Source: an uncultured Acetatifactor sp. (lineage in GTDB: Bacteria; Bacillota; Clostridia; Lachnospirales; Lachnospiraceae). From it: a DNA stretch of 64,000 nt. The stretch spans positions 62,001 through 126,000 of the forward strand of contig CAKRUB010000001.1 in NCBI GenBank assembly GCA_934402375.1. The letters run 5' to 3'. How positions within the stretch are numbered: position 1 is the first letter of the stretch; each line of letters opens with the position of its first letter. Made by a program: the position numbers and the translations under genes. A model generated the notes under the pieces. It was not told where the DNA came from. It made no database searches and saw nothing but the letters and a program-made list of their open reading frames with translations. Of the stretch, positions 36,126 through 44,707 are shown piece after piece.

Positions 36126-36677
36126 ATGCGTGTCATTGCAGGAACGGCAAGGAGTCTTCCGCTGAAGGCTCCGGAGGGTTTAGATACAAGACCTACGACA
36201 GACCGGATCAAGGAAACACTCTTTAATATGCTGCAGGCTGAGATCCCCGGCTCTGTCTTCGTGGATCTGTTCAGTGGCAGCGGGGCAATCGGTATTGAAG
36301 CGCTGAGCAGGGGCGCCAGAAAGGCTTATTTTGTCGATAATGCGCCCAAAGCGTTGAACTGCATTCAGCAAAATCTCACATTTACGAAAATGGCGGATCG
36401 TGCTATAGTAATAAAACAGGATGCGTGCAGTGCATTGAACAGCATCTATGAAAAGGAGATTGATCTCATTTTCATGGATCCGCCTTACAACCTCGGCTAT
36501 GAGAGGGAGGTGCTTGCGCTTCTCGCGGGAATGCGTTATGTGACACAGGATACGCTGATCGTTGTCGAGGCGTCCTTGGAAACCGATTTTTCCTATCTGT
36601 CGGAGCTGGGCTTCTGTCTGGAGAAGGATAAGCGTTACAAGACAAACAGACATGCGTTTATCAGACGCTGCTGCTAA
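36126..36677 (+). CDS. rsmD: 16S rRNA (guanine966-N2)-methyltransferase RsmD
   Basis: A 183-aa class I methyltransferase. It shows MRVIAGTARSLPLKAP at the start, the AdoMet motif VDLFSGSGAIGIEALSRGA, and the catalytic DPPY motif (FMDPPYNLGYE). It modifies the 30S subunit late in assembly. The gene order rsmD-coaD matches ylbH-ylbI in Bacillus. Confidence 0.95.
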   Translation: MRVIAGTARSLPLKAPEGLDTRPTTDRIKETLFNMLQAEIPGSVFVDLFSGSGAIGIEALSRGARKAYFVDNAPKALNCIQQNLTFTKMADRAIVIKQDACSALNSIYEKEIDLIFMDPPYNLGYEREVLALLAGMRYVTQDTLIVVEASLETDFSYLSELGFCLEKDKRYKTNRHAFIRRCC

Positions 36678-36692
36678 AAGAGGGTTATGCCG

Positions 36693-37211
36693 ATGAAGAG
36701 AGCTGTTTATCCCGGAAGTTTTGATCCCATGACTTACGGACACCTTGATATTATCAAAAGGGCATCGAAAATTTTCGATGTTCTTATCGTGAGTGTTTTG
36801 AACAATAAAGAAAAGACACCGTTGTTTTCTGTGGAAGAACGTGTTAAGATATTAAAAGAAGCGACCAAGGATCTGCCAAATGTACAGGTGGACAGCTTCA
36901 GCGGACTGCTGATCGATTATGCAGCCGAGAACGATCTTCACGTCGCGGTCAGAGGGCTGCGCGCAATTACGGATTTTGAGTATGAATTGCAGATTGCACA
37001 GACGAACCGCAAGTTTTCTGAGGGAAAGCTGGATACCATGTTCCTTACGACCAGTCTGGAATATGCCTATCTGAGTTCTTCGACCGTAAAGGAAATTGCA
37101 AGCTTCGGCGGTAACATCAGCCGGTGTGTCCCTGAATTTGTGGCTGATCTGATCTATGAGAAGTATCGGATAAAGAACAAGGAAGCAAGGAGTGACGCCC
37201 ATGAGCAGTAG
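36693..37211 (+). CDS. coaD: Phosphopantetheine adenylyltransferase
   Basis: Makes dephospho-CoA from 4'-phosphopantetheine and ATP. The 172-aa nucleotidyltransferase has [16 protein letters not shown] with the TxGH motif, [13 protein letters not shown], and the SSSTVKEIA loop. ATG 36693 is favoured over ATG 36687 because AGAGGG ends only 2 bases before the latter. It overlaps the following coiled-coil gene by 11 bases. Confidence 0.96.
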   Translation: MKRAVYPGSFDPMTYGHLDIIKRASKIFDVLIVSVLNNKEKTPLFSVEERVKILKEATKDLPNVQVDSFSGLLIDYAAENDLHVAVRGLRAITDFEYELQIAQTNRKFSEGKLDTMFLTTSLEYAYLSSSTVKEIASFGGNISRCVPEFVADLIYEKYRIKNKEARSDAHEQ

Positions 37212-37809
37212 AATTGAGCAGGTTATAGATGAACTGGAAGAATATATTGAGAGCTGTAAGCCGAAATTCATGTCAAATTCGGAAATCATTGTCAATAAGG
37301 ATGAGATTGACGAGCTGATCCGCGAACTCCGGCTGAAGACACCCGATGAGATCAAGCAGTACCAGAAGGTAATCAGCAACCGGGAAGCAATTCTGAACGA
37401 CGCAAGGAAAAAGGCGGAAAAGCTGATCAATGAAGCGACGATCCAGACGAACGAGCTGATCAGCGAGCATGAGATCATGCAGCAGGCATATGCGCAGGCA
37501 AATGAGGTTGTCACCATGGCATCCAAGCAGGCGCAGGACATTCTGGACAAGGCGACGCTCGAGGCGAATGAATTCCGTATGCAGGCAGCCCAGTATACAG
37601 AGGATAGACTGGCAGAGCTCGAGAGCATCATTCTCTCCGCGATCCAGTCCTCCAGTGCAAATTACCAGAATCTGCTCGGTTCCCTGAACCAGTACAAAGA
37701 TCTCATCCAGTCCAACCGTCAGGCATTGCATCCCACAGAGGAGGAATTCGAGGAGCTGCCTCTGGAGGATACGAATAATGGAGATGACAATCTGAAGGTC
37801 ATCCAGTAA
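37201..37809 (+). CDS. Coiled-coil protein of unknown function (often labelled H+-ATPase subunit H-like)
   Basis: A 202-aa, highly helical acidic protein. After [16 protein letters not shown] and a [12 protein letters not shown] segment it runs as a long coiled coil (about 55-165, Ala/Glu/Gln/Lys rich) resembling ATP synthase b/E-type or DivIVA-like coils, and ends in a disordered acidic tail. The similarity to ATPase subunits is probably only coiled-coil composition, as no ATPase genes are nearby. AAGGAG lies 8 bases before ATG 37201. It overlaps coaD, so it belongs to that operon. Confidence 0.78.
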   Translation: MSSRIEQVIDELEEYIESCKPKFMSNSEIIVNKDEIDELIRELRLKTPDEIKQYQKVISNREAILNDARKKAEKLINEATIQTNELISEHEIMQQAYAQANEVVTMASKQAQDILDKATLEANEFRMQAAQYTEDRLAELESIILSAIQSSSANYQNLLGSLNQYKDLIQSNRQALHPTEEEFEELPLEDTNNGDDNLKVIQ

Positions 37810-37825
37810 CAGAGCAACGAAAAGG

Positions 37826-37875
37826 AACCGGTTTTCTCGGGGACAGTCCTTCCCCCTTTGAAGACCGGTTTATTT
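37826..37875 (+). terminator. Terminator after the coaD operon
   Basis: AACCGGTTTTC (37826-37836) pairs with GAAGACCGGTT (37860-37870) including one G-U, and inside it GGGGA pairs with TCCCC. A short T-rich tail (TATTTGAT) follows, so termination may be partial. Confidence 0.6.
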
Positions 37876-37910
37876 GATATTAAAAAGTTTTACGATTGAA
37901 AGGTTTATAC

Positions 37911-39284
37911 ATGAAACAGCTTATCCGCAGGTTTTTCATTACATTTACGGTTCTTACAACCGCTATTCTGTCCTTGCAGCCAGCAAGAGTGTCAGCGGCA
38001 GAACGGCTGCAGCAAACAAAAACAGATACGACAGTCATTGTGATTGACCCGGGACATGGCGGCGAAAATGAGGGAACGATTGCCGGAGCCGAAAAGGAAA
38101 AATACATGACGATGACGACCGCGCGCGCCATGTATGAAGAGCTTTCGCTCTATGACAATGTCGAGGTTTATCTGACGCATACAGAGGATGTGGATATGAA
38201 GCTTGAAGAGCGGGCGGAGTTTGCGAAGAGCGTCAATGCCGACTTTCTGCTCAGTATTCATTATAATGCTTCCGAGTATCATGAACTGTTCGGATCGGAA
38301 ATATGGGTTCCCCTGAATGCCCCCTTTAATGATTACGGCTACCAGTTCGGCTATGAATTTCTCTCCATCCTGAAGGAACGCGGATTGTTCATCCGGGGAA
38401 TCAAGACGAGAGTGGGCGATAAGGGATTGGACTACTACGGCATTATCCGCTTTGCCAACGCGCGTGATATTCCTGCGGTCATTCTGGAGCATTGTCATGT
38501 GGATGAGGCGAGAGATACCGGCTTCTGTGACAGTGAGGATGACCTGATCCGGTTCGGAAAGGATGATGCGACAGCAGTTGCAAAGTACTTCGGGCTGAAA
38601 AGCAGCATCTTAAATGTCGATTATTCCGATTATCAGCTTCAGGAGGTCAGTGGAACACAGCCGGTTCCGTCAACGCTGCGTGACGACACGACGCCGGACA
38701 TCTGTCAGGCAGCCCTCTTAAATGCCGAGTACAACACCGGTCAGCTCTCCGTCCAGGTAAGTGCCGCAGACTATGATTCTCCACTGATTTATTATGACTA
38801 CAGCATTGACGGCGGTCTGACCTTCAGTCCCAGAAATGCATGGCCGGACAGCGATGCCCTGAACGGCACCTACACAGACACCTTCACACTGAATCTGTCC
38901 GTGCCCTCCGGCGTAAAACCGACTGTGATCGTCCGTGCCTATAATCTCTTCGATCTCTTTACCGAGAGCGATGCCGTCGAAGTATCGGAGGCTTTCCATT
39001 ACGGTCAGGATGAGGAGTCGGATGAGCCGGAGAGTACGGAGACGGTTTCCATTTCTGATTCTACGGATGCGGATGCCACCGACGCAGCCGGGCAGGTCAG
39101 TGCTCCTGCGGCTGACAGCGAGTCTCCGGTCAGCTTTGCTGCTTTTCTGACTATATGCTTTATTGCTGTCGGACTGTTTTTCGTGCTGTTGGGCTTTTCA
39201 CAGCTTCTCGCGTACCGCAGGCGGAAGAGACGAAGTGCTCAGCGCAGAAAGGATGCCGGACAGAGAAGAAACCACAGCAGATAA
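37911..39284 (+). CDS. N-acetylmuramoyl-L-alanine amidase with C-terminal membrane anchor
   Basis: A 457-aa Amidase_3 enzyme that cleaves the amide bond between MurNAc and the stem peptide. Residues 1-30 are a signal peptide ending near VSAAE. The catalytic domain (about 40-230) shows VIDPGHGGENEG with a zinc His (H49), SIHYNAS, and a C-terminal acidic motif (VILEHCHVDE). A beta-rich region with immunoglobulin-like character follows, then an acidic Ser/Thr stretch, one membrane helix (ICFIAVGLFFVLLGF) and a very basic tail (RRRKRRSAQRRK). It is thus predicted to stay tethered outside the membrane. GAAAGG precedes ATG 37911. Its last 46 bases overlap the opposite ylbJ-like gene. Confidence 0.88.
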   Translation: MKQLIRRFFITFTVLTTAILSLQPARVSAAERLQQTKTDTTVIVIDPGHGGENEGTIAGAEKEKYMTMTTARAMYEELSLYDNVEVYLTHTEDVDMKLEERAEFAKSVNADFLLSIHYNASEYHELFGSEIWVPLNAPFNDYGYQFGYEFLSILKERGLFIRGIKTRVGDKGLDYYGIIRFANARDIPAVILEHCHVDEARDTGFCDSEDDLIRFGKDDATAVAKYFGLKSSILNVDYSDYQLQEVSGTQPVPSTLRDDTTPDICQAALLNAEYNTGQLSVQVSAADYDSPLIYYDYSIDGGLTFSPRNAWPDSDALNGTYTDTFTLNLSVPSGVKPTVIVRAYNLFDLFTESDAVEVSEAFHYGQDEESDEPESTETVSISDSTDADATDAAGQVSAPAADSESPVSFAAFLTICFIAVGLFFVLLGFSQLLAYRRRKRRSAQRRKDAGQRRNHSR

Positions 39285-40174
39285 AACAGGGCGTTCCCTA
39301 CCGTAAGTAGTACCTTGTGCCTGATGTAGTCCGAGACAGAGAGATCGGTGTGACCGATGCAGCTGTAGGTCTGTGCGATACAGGAGAGCCCGCCGAAGCT
39401 CAACACCAGAAGGCTGTAAAGCGGGAGCGAGTCATCCAGCAGTGACAGACCTCCCGTGATTTCCAGCAGTGGTGCCAGAAGGACAGGTGGTCGTCCGAGA
39501 AGCATATGAGGCAGAAGGTTCAGGAGATTAAAGAGTATCATGTAGCCGCCGAGCGACAGAATGCTTTGCAGGGATGTCTTGACGGAATCGTCGACAGCCC
39601 TTAATAAGCTGCCGACAGACACCTTTTCTCTGCGTTGCGCGGGCTTTAAGCCCCCCTGTCCGTTCCCGTTTTCCGGTGAAAGATCACGGAAACAGGTAAA
39701 GCGGAGCAGCAGACCGTAGAGAAGGGGAAGCCCGTACATGCCAAACAGATAGGGAAACAGCTTTGTCCTTCCGAGAAGAGGAAACGCAAAGCTGCAAAAG
39801 TAGACAGGACCGATGTTGTTGCAGAAAGCCAGCAGATACTCCGCCTCCCGTCTGCTGATCATCTGCCGGTCATAGAGATCCGCCGTCACCTTCGCCCCCA
39901 TCGGAAAACCGCAGAGGAAGCCGAGCATCATTGCATAGACGACATTTTTCCGGATCCGGTAGATCGGACCGACAAAGGGATATAGCAGCATCGCCACCTT
40001 TTCCGTCAGTCCCAGACGGATCATGATACCGGACAGGATCATAAACGGCAGGAGGGCGGGAATCATCTTCTGAAACCAGAGCTCCAGACCGATACAGGCG
40101 TAGTGCATACTCAGCGACGCATTGCCGAGAATGCAGACTGCCAGTGCGAGAAAGAGGAAGGTCAGAACAATCAT
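39239..40174 (-). CDS. ylbJ: YlbJ-like integral membrane protein (nucleoside recognition/Gate domain)
   Basis: A 311-aa polytopic protein. GLELWFQKMIPALLPFMILS, the FLCGFPMGAKVTADLYDR segment and FCNNIGPVYF match the YlbJ pattern of a helix pair with conserved Pro and Gly. Bacillus ylbJ sits beside rsmD and coaD and is needed for spore cortex formation; here it lies just beyond that cluster in opposite orientation, supporting the call. It is about 100 aa shorter than Bacillus YlbJ. Its 3' end overlaps the amidase 3' end by 46 bases. AAAGGAA lies about 9 bases before the ATG. Confidence 0.75.
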   Translation of the reverse strand: MIVLTFLFLALAVCILGNASLSMHYACIGLELWFQKMIPALLPFMILSGIMIRLGLTEKVAMLLYPFVGPIYRIRKNVVYAMMLGFLCGFPMGAKVTADLYDRQMISRREAEYLLAFCNNIGPVYFCSFAFPLLGRTKLFPYLFGMYGLPLLYGLLLRFTCFRDLSPENGNGQGGLKPAQRREKVSVGSLLRAVDDSVKTSLQSILSLGGYMILFNLLNLLPHMLLGRPPVLLAPLLEITGGLSLLDDSLPLYSLLVLSFGGLSCIAQTYSCIGHTDLSVSDYIRHKVLLTVGNALFYLLWFLLCPASFLR

Positions 40175-40186
40175 CGGCAGTATTCC

Positions 40187-40214
40187 TTTGCAGACAGGTC
40201 AGGCTTTGTATAAT
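40187..40214 (+). promoter_or_regulatory. Promoter of the pseudouridine synthase operon
   Basis: TTTGCA (40187-40192) and a perfect TATAAT (40209-40214) at 16 bases, in the gap divergent from the ylbJ-like gene. It places the transcript start near 40221, which rules out the ATG at 40217 as start codon. Confidence 0.65.
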
Positions 40215-40237
40215 ATATGAAAAGGGAAATTGAGTAT

Positions 40238-40942
40238 ATGCGTCTGGATAAATTCTTATGTGAACTGAATATCGGGAGCCGAAGTCAGGTGAAGGAGCTG
40301 ATCCGGCACGGAAAGGTCAGTGTCAATAACGCTGTTGTTAAAACGGCGGATAGGAAGATTGACGAAAAGAAAGACGTCGTCTGCGTGCAGGGGCAGACGC
40401 TTGTCTACCGGAAATTCTATTATTATATGTTGAATAAACCCGCCGGGGTCGTCTCAGCAACGCAGGACAAGCTTTCCGATACCGTGATCAGTCTGCTCAG
40501 ACCGGAGGACAGGCGTGACGATCTGTTTCCGGTCGGACGGCTGGACAAGGATACGGAGGGGCTTCTTCTCCTGACGAATGACGGGGCTCTGGCACACAGG
40601 CTGCTGTCCCCCGGGAAGCATGTCGACAAGACCTATCATGTTACAATAGAGCGTGCTCTGACTGCGCAGGATATTCAAAGGCTGGAGAATGGGGTGGACA
40701 TCGGGGAGGACAGACCGACATTGCCTGCAAAAGTGGAGATTCTCTCGCCGGAGACGGAGCTTCTGCTGACAATACACGAGGGAAAATTCCATCAGGTAAA
40801 GCGAATGCTGTTTGCGGTCAATAATCTTGTCACAGCCCTGCGGCGCACAGCCTTCGGCGGTCTTAAGCTAGACGAAACGCTTGCGCCGGGCGAATACAGA
40901 CCTTTAAGTGAACAGGAGGTAGAAGTTCTTCATGAAGCATGA
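40238..40942 (+). CDS. S4-domain pseudouridine synthase, RsuA/RluB family
   Basis: A 234-aa enzyme that isomerises uridine in rRNA. The N-terminal S4 RNA-binding domain (MRLDKFLCELNIGSRSQVKE) is followed by the catalytic domain with GRLDKDTEGLLLLTND, whose Asp is the nucleophile, and the KTYHVTIE and KFHQVKRML segments. The narrow spacing is of the RsuA type (16S U516 in E. coli); RluE-like specificity is possible. AAAAGGG lies about 11 bases before ATG 40238. Confidence 0.9.
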   Translation: MRLDKFLCELNIGSRSQVKELIRHGKVSVNNAVVKTADRKIDEKKDVVCVQGQTLVYRKFYYYMLNKPAGVVSATQDKLSDTVISLLRPEDRRDDLFPVGRLDKDTEGLLLLTNDGALAHRLLSPGKHVDKTYHVTIERALTAQDIQRLENGVDIGEDRPTLPAKVEILSPETELLLTIHEGKFHQVKRMLFAVNNLVTALRRTAFGGLKLDETLAPGEYRPLSEQEVEVLHEA

Positions 40943-41588
40943 AATGTTACAGGATATAAGGGCAGTCATCTTTGATCTCGACGGCTCGCTGGTCGACTCC
41001 ATGTGGATGTGGCGTGCGATCGATATTGAATATCTGGGGCGGTTCGGAATCCCATTGCCGGAGGATCTGCAATCCCGCATTGAGGGCATGAGCTTCAGCG
41101 AGACTGCCGTGTATTTCAAGGAGCATTTTCCGATTCCCGACAGCATCGACCGGATCAAGGAAGACTGGAACCGTATGGCGTGGGACAAATACGCGAACGA
41201 GGTACCGTTAAAGCCCGGTATACCCGAATTTCTGGAACGTTGCAGGGAGGAGGGCATAAAGCTCGGAATCGCCACCAGCAACTCCAGACAGCTTGTGGAA
41301 AACATAGCGAAGGTGCATAATCTCCGGGATTATTTTTCCTGCATCATGACCGGCTGTGACGTTGCGCACGGGAAGCCTTCACCGGACATTTATCTGGCGG
41401 TTGCCGAAGCACTGGACTGTCCGCCCTCACAATGCCTTGTCTTTGAGGATATCATTCCGGGGATTCAGGCGGGAAAAGCTGCCGGGATGCGGGTCTGCGC
41501 CGTCGAGGATGCCTATTCGGTCAATGACCGCGAACGAAAAAAAGCGCTCGCAGACTACTACATCAGCGATTACTATGCTATACTGTAG
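40932..41588 (+). CDS. HAD-superfamily hydrolase (beta-phosphoglucomutase/phosphatase type)
   Basis: A 218-aa HAD subclass IA protein. Motif I is VIFDLDGSLVDSM with the nucleophile Asp, motif II is in GIATSNSRQ, motif III is KPSPDIY, and motif IV is VFEDIIPGIQAGKAAG. The Ser after DLDG replaces the more usual Thr but is known in the family. A helical cap domain lies at about 20-90. Its substrate is unknown. It overlaps the preceding gene by 11 bases. Confidence 0.88.
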   Translation: MKHEMLQDIRAVIFDLDGSLVDSMWMWRAIDIEYLGRFGIPLPEDLQSRIEGMSFSETAVYFKEHFPIPDSIDRIKEDWNRMAWDKYANEVPLKPGIPEFLERCREEGIKLGIATSNSRQLVENIAKVHNLRDYFSCIMTGCDVAHGKPSPDIYLAVAEALDCPPSQCLVFEDIIPGIQAGKAAGMRVCAVEDAYSVNDRERKKALADYYISDYYAIL

Positions 41589-41615
41589 GTATAGCCTCAT
41601 AAGGAGGATGTTTTT

Positions 41616-42389
41616 ATGAATATTGTCATCATCACCGGCGCTTCGTCCGGAATCGGAAAAGAATTTGCACTGAAAATGGATCCTTATTTTGAGAGCATTG
41701 ATGAATTTTGGCTGGTTGCCAGAGATCGGGCGAAGCTTAAGGAACTCGCAAAAGCCCTGCGCCACAAAACACGCATTTTCGCCATCGACATTACCTCCGC
41801 GCCGAATCTGGATGTGCTTGAGGACACTGTGATCGCCAGAAATGCAACTGTCCGTATGCTTGTCAACTGCGCGGGCTACGGGCTGATGGGCGCTTTCTGC
41901 GAGCAGGAGGCAGAGGGAGAGCTGGGCATGATCCGTTTGAACTGCTTCGCCCTGACCGACCTCACGCACCGTATGATTCCGTTTATGCGCAGGAACAGCC
42001 GCATCATCCAGCTCGCTTCCAGCGCTGCATTTCTTCCGCAGCCGGACTTCGCGGTCTATGCGGCAACCAAAGCCTATGTGCAGAGCTTTTCCAGAGCCCT
42101 CGGGAGGGAGCTTCGTCCGCTCGGCATATGGGTGACGGCTGTCTGTCCCGGACCTGTGGATACGCCATTCTTTGATATTGCAGAGCAGGGCGGCACAACG
42201 CTTTCCATCAAGAAATATGTGATGGAAAGCCCTGAGAGAGTTGTGGAGCAGGCACTCCGTGACTCCTACTTCAAGCGGGAGCTGTCTGTCTGCGGACTGC
42301 CGATCAAGGGGCTGCATGTATTATCCAAGACGCTTCCCCACAGACTGATTCTGGATGTCATGGGACTGATGAAAAAGAGAGGAAAATAA
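41616..42389 (+). CDS. Short-chain dehydrogenase/reductase
   Basis: A 257-aa classical SDR using NAD(P)H. The dinucleotide loop TGASSGIGKEFA, the VNCAGYG motif, catalytic Ser (QLASSAAFLPQ), YAATK catalytic motif and the PGPVDTPFF loop are complete. The best substrate guess from its appearance is a generic ketone or acyl alcohol, but this is open. AAGGAGG precedes the ATG by 9 bases. Confidence 0.9.
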   Translation: MNIVIITGASSGIGKEFALKMDPYFESIDEFWLVARDRAKLKELAKALRHKTRIFAIDITSAPNLDVLEDTVIARNATVRMLVNCAGYGLMGAFCEQEAEGELGMIRLNCFALTDLTHRMIPFMRRNSRIIQLASSAAFLPQPDFAVYAATKAYVQSFSRALGRELRPLGIWVTAVCPGPVDTPFFDIAEQGGTTLSIKKYVMESPERVVEQALRDSYFKRELSVCGLPIKGLHVLSKTLPHRLILDVMGLMKKRGK

Positions 42390-42391
42390 AG

Positions 42392-42979
42392 ATGCAGTAT
42401 CTGAAACGTTTATTTACCACAGCGGATGTCAAGGGGACGGAAAAATATCTGGACACCCAGAAAAAATACGAGTTGATCCGAACCCTTCTCTATTTCGGAA
42501 TCTCGGCGTCTTTGTTCATCGGCGGCTATTTACAGACAAAGAGCAAGGTCAATCTGCTGACTATTGTTGCCGTTCTCGGCTGTCTGCCGGCGAGCAAGAG
42601 TGCTGTGAGCGCTATCATGTTCTTACGATTTAAGAGCTGTAAGCCGGAGAACGCGGCGGAGATCAAAGCGCACAGCGAGGGACTGTTCGCCCTGTTTGAC
42701 TGTGTTTTTACCTCCTACAGCAAAACATACCGTGTCGGCCATCTCGCCGTCCGCGGCAAGACGGTCTGCGGCTTTACGGAGGAACAGAATTTCGACGAGG
42801 CGGAATTCAATAAGCATATCACCGACATTTTAAAGCTGGACGGACATAAGGATGTAACGGTCAAGATTTTTACCAGTCTTTCCCGTTACACGGAGCGTCT
42901 GGAGCAGATGAAGGAGCTGGAGGAAAACGAGGCAGCTTCCGCCGCAATCATCGAGACCTTAAAGAGCGTGATACTTTGA
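42392..42979 (+). CDS. Membrane-associated protein of unknown function
   Basis: A 195-aa protein that I do not recognise. It has two helices near the N-terminus (about 30-47 and 52-78; TLLYFGISASLFIGGY and LLTIVAVLGCLPASKSAVSA) and a cytosolic C-terminal domain with HLAVRGKTVCGF and a final helical part rich in Glu. It starts 2 bases after the SDR stop and is followed by a pseudouridine synthase 16 bases later, so it is one gene of a tight operon. Confidence 0.75.
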   Translation: MQYLKRLFTTADVKGTEKYLDTQKKYELIRTLLYFGISASLFIGGYLQTKSKVNLLTIVAVLGCLPASKSAVSAIMFLRFKSCKPENAAEIKAHSEGLFALFDCVFTSYSKTYRVGHLAVRGKTVCGFTEEQNFDEAEFNKHITDILKLDGHKDVTVKIFTSLSRYTERLEQMKELEENEAASAAIIETLKSVIL

Positions 42980-42995
42980 CGGAAGGAAATATAGG

Positions 42996-44066
42996 ATGCA
43001 GACAGTGACGATCGGAAAGAACCAGTCCGGGCAGCGGCTGGACAAATTTTTACATAAATTCATGCCGGATGCTGGAAACGGTTTTCTTTACAAGATGCTG
43101 CGCAAGAAGAACATCACCTTAAACGGGCACCGGGCGGAGGGCTCGGAGATTCTCGCGCAGGGCGACACGCTTTCCTTTTTCTTTTCGGAGGAGACCTACC
43201 GGAAATTTACCGGACGCTGTCCGACGGAGGGCGTAAGCGGCGCGGCAAAGCCCGTGACATCGCCGGAAAAGACGCTGTCCATTCAGGAATACCTTCAGGC
43301 GTTCCAAACCCTGAAGGGCATCCGCGTGCTGTATGAGGATGAGGATATTCTGATTGCCGACAAGCCCGCTGGCATTCTGTCCCAGAAGGCATCGCCCTCA
43401 GACCTGAGCCTGAATGAGTGGCTGATCGGCTATCTGCTGGAGGTCTCGCACTTTCCGCGCGAGGAGCTCCACACCTTCAAACCATCCGTCTGTAACCGTC
43501 TCGACCGCAATACCAGCGGACTTGTCCTCTGCGGAAAATCCCTGCGCGGCTCCCAGTATTTAAGCCGGTGCATCCGCGAGAGAAGCGTCCGGAAGTTTTA
43601 TCGCACAATCTGTGTCGGAAGCATAGATACGAAAATGACGGTGTGCGGCTACCTGAATAAGGACACCGCCCGGAACAAGGTCACAGTCAGCAGCCAGACT
43701 GCCCCCGGCGCGGAGAGTGATTATATCGAGACACGTTTCCTGCCGTTGAAATCGGCGGGCGGTTACACCCTGCTGGAGGTGGAACTGATCACCGGAAAAA
43801 CGCATCAGATCCGTGCACATCTGGCAAGCATCGGACATCCGCTGATCGGAGACCACAAGTACGGTAATGCGAAGACAAACCGTTACATGAAGGAGCAGTT
43901 CGGACTTTCCTGCCAGCTATTGCACGCCTACAGGCTCGTCTTTCCCGGGACAGGGGAGACGGGAGATTTTCTTCCGGCAACCGCCGGGAAAAGCTATATT
44001 TCCGACTATCCTGAGCAGTTTCGACGCATACAGAGGGGGCTGTTCGGAGAGGAGTTTTTGAATTAA
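42996..44066 (+). CDS. RluA-family pseudouridine synthase with S4 domain
   Basis: A 356-aa enzyme. The S4 domain occupies about 1-70 (QSGQRLDKFLHKF, LRKKNITLNGHRA). The catalytic domain has VCNRLDRNTSGLVLCGKS with the catalytic Asp, GAESDYIETRFL and ELITGKTHQIRAHLASIGHP. It is longer than minimal RluA proteins, with an insert at about 70-105. It may act on 23S rRNA or tRNA. recU starts one base after its stop. Confidence 0.9.
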   Translation: MQTVTIGKNQSGQRLDKFLHKFMPDAGNGFLYKMLRKKNITLNGHRAEGSEILAQGDTLSFFFSEETYRKFTGRCPTEGVSGAAKPVTSPEKTLSIQEYLQAFQTLKGIRVLYEDEDILIADKPAGILSQKASPSDLSLNEWLIGYLLEVSHFPREELHTFKPSVCNRLDRNTSGLVLCGKSLRGSQYLSRCIRERSVRKFYRTICVGSIDTKMTVCGYLNKDTARNKVTVSSQTAPGAESDYIETRFLPLKSAGGYTLLEVELITGKTHQIRAHLASIGHPLIGDHKYGNAKTNRYMKEQFGLSCQLLHAYRLVFPGTGETGDFLPATAGKSYISDYPEQFRRIQRGLFGEEFLN

Positions 44067-44067
44067 G

Positions 44068-44607
44068 ATGGCAACATGGAATTCCAGAGGTCTGCGAGGG
44101 TCAACGCTGGAGGATATGATCAACCGGACAAATGAGAAATATGCCGACGCCGGACTGGCGTTGATCCAGAAGGTTCCCACGCCGATCACGCCGATTAAAA
44201 TGGACAAGGAGCACCGTCAGATTACGCTTGCCTATTTTGAACAGAAGAGCACCATCGATTACATCGGCGCAGTGCAGGGGCTTCCGGTCTGCTTTGACGC
44301 CAAGGAGTGTTCGGTGGATACCTTTTCCCTGCAAAATATCCATCCGCATCAGGTCGAATTTATGAAGCGGTTTGAGAAGCAGGGCGGTATCGCCTTTTTC
44401 CTGATTTATTATACGCACAAGGACATCCTCTATTATCTTCCGCTTGAGATGCTGCTCTTTTTCTGGAACCGGGCACAGGAGGGCGGAAGAAAGAGCTTTC
44501 GCTACGAGGAGCTGAATCCCGCGTACATTCTGCCCAAAAGGCACGGCATCCTTGTGCCGTATCTCGACATTCTCCAGCAGGATCTGGACGATCGGGACAG
44601 CGTATAA
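44068..44607 (+). CDS. recU: Holliday junction resolvase RecU
   Basis: A 179-aa Gram-positive resolvase that cuts junctions processed by RuvAB. It shows NSRGLRGSTLEDMINRTNEKY, IQKVPTP, YFEQKSTIDYIGAVQG with the catalytic Asp and Lys, FDAKECSVDTFSL, and QVEFMKRFEKQGGIAFFLI. It completes the RuvAB-RecU branch migration and resolution set in this window. Confidence 0.95.
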   Translation: MATWNSRGLRGSTLEDMINRTNEKYADAGLALIQKVPTPITPIKMDKEHRQITLAYFEQKSTIDYIGAVQGLPVCFDAKECSVDTFSLQNIHPHQVEFMKRFEKQGGIAFFLIYYTHKDILYYLPLEMLLFFWNRAQEGGRKSFRYEELNPAYILPKRHGILVPYLDILQQDLDDRDSV

Positions 44608-44615
44608 AATAATTC

Positions 44616-44644
44616 TTGACACTATAAATATCCTTCGGTATACT
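44616..44644 (+). promoter_or_regulatory. Promoter of the his operon
   Basis: A perfect TTGACA (44616-44621) and TATACT (44639-44644) with a 17-base spacer begin 9 bases after recU. The transcript start is predicted near 44651. Confidence 0.75.
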
Positions 44645-44661
44645 ACATTTAGTTTCTTTCT

Positions 44662-44681
44662 CTACCATGGTGCTATGGTAG
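44662..44681. promoter_or_regulatory. Inverted repeat in the his operon leader
   Basis: CTACCAT (44662-44668) and ATGGTAG (44675-44681) are perfect complements around a 6-base loop that contains a second overlapping palindrome (ACCATGGT). It lies just after the predicted transcript start and may be a repressor operator or an RNA hairpin. It is followed by a short direct repeat, GTTAAAGCGTTAAAG. No T-box pattern is visible. Confidence 0.55.
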
Positions 44682-44707
44682 CACGTTAAAGCGTTAAAGA
44701 GGTGGCT

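Noticed and set aside
37201..37809. Real V-type ATPase subunit
   Set aside because: Only coiled-coil composition resembles it; no other ATPase subunits are nearby.
44645..44707. T-box leader for the his operon
   Set aside because: The leader is about 60 bases and lacks the conserved T-box sequence and a terminator/antiterminator pair.
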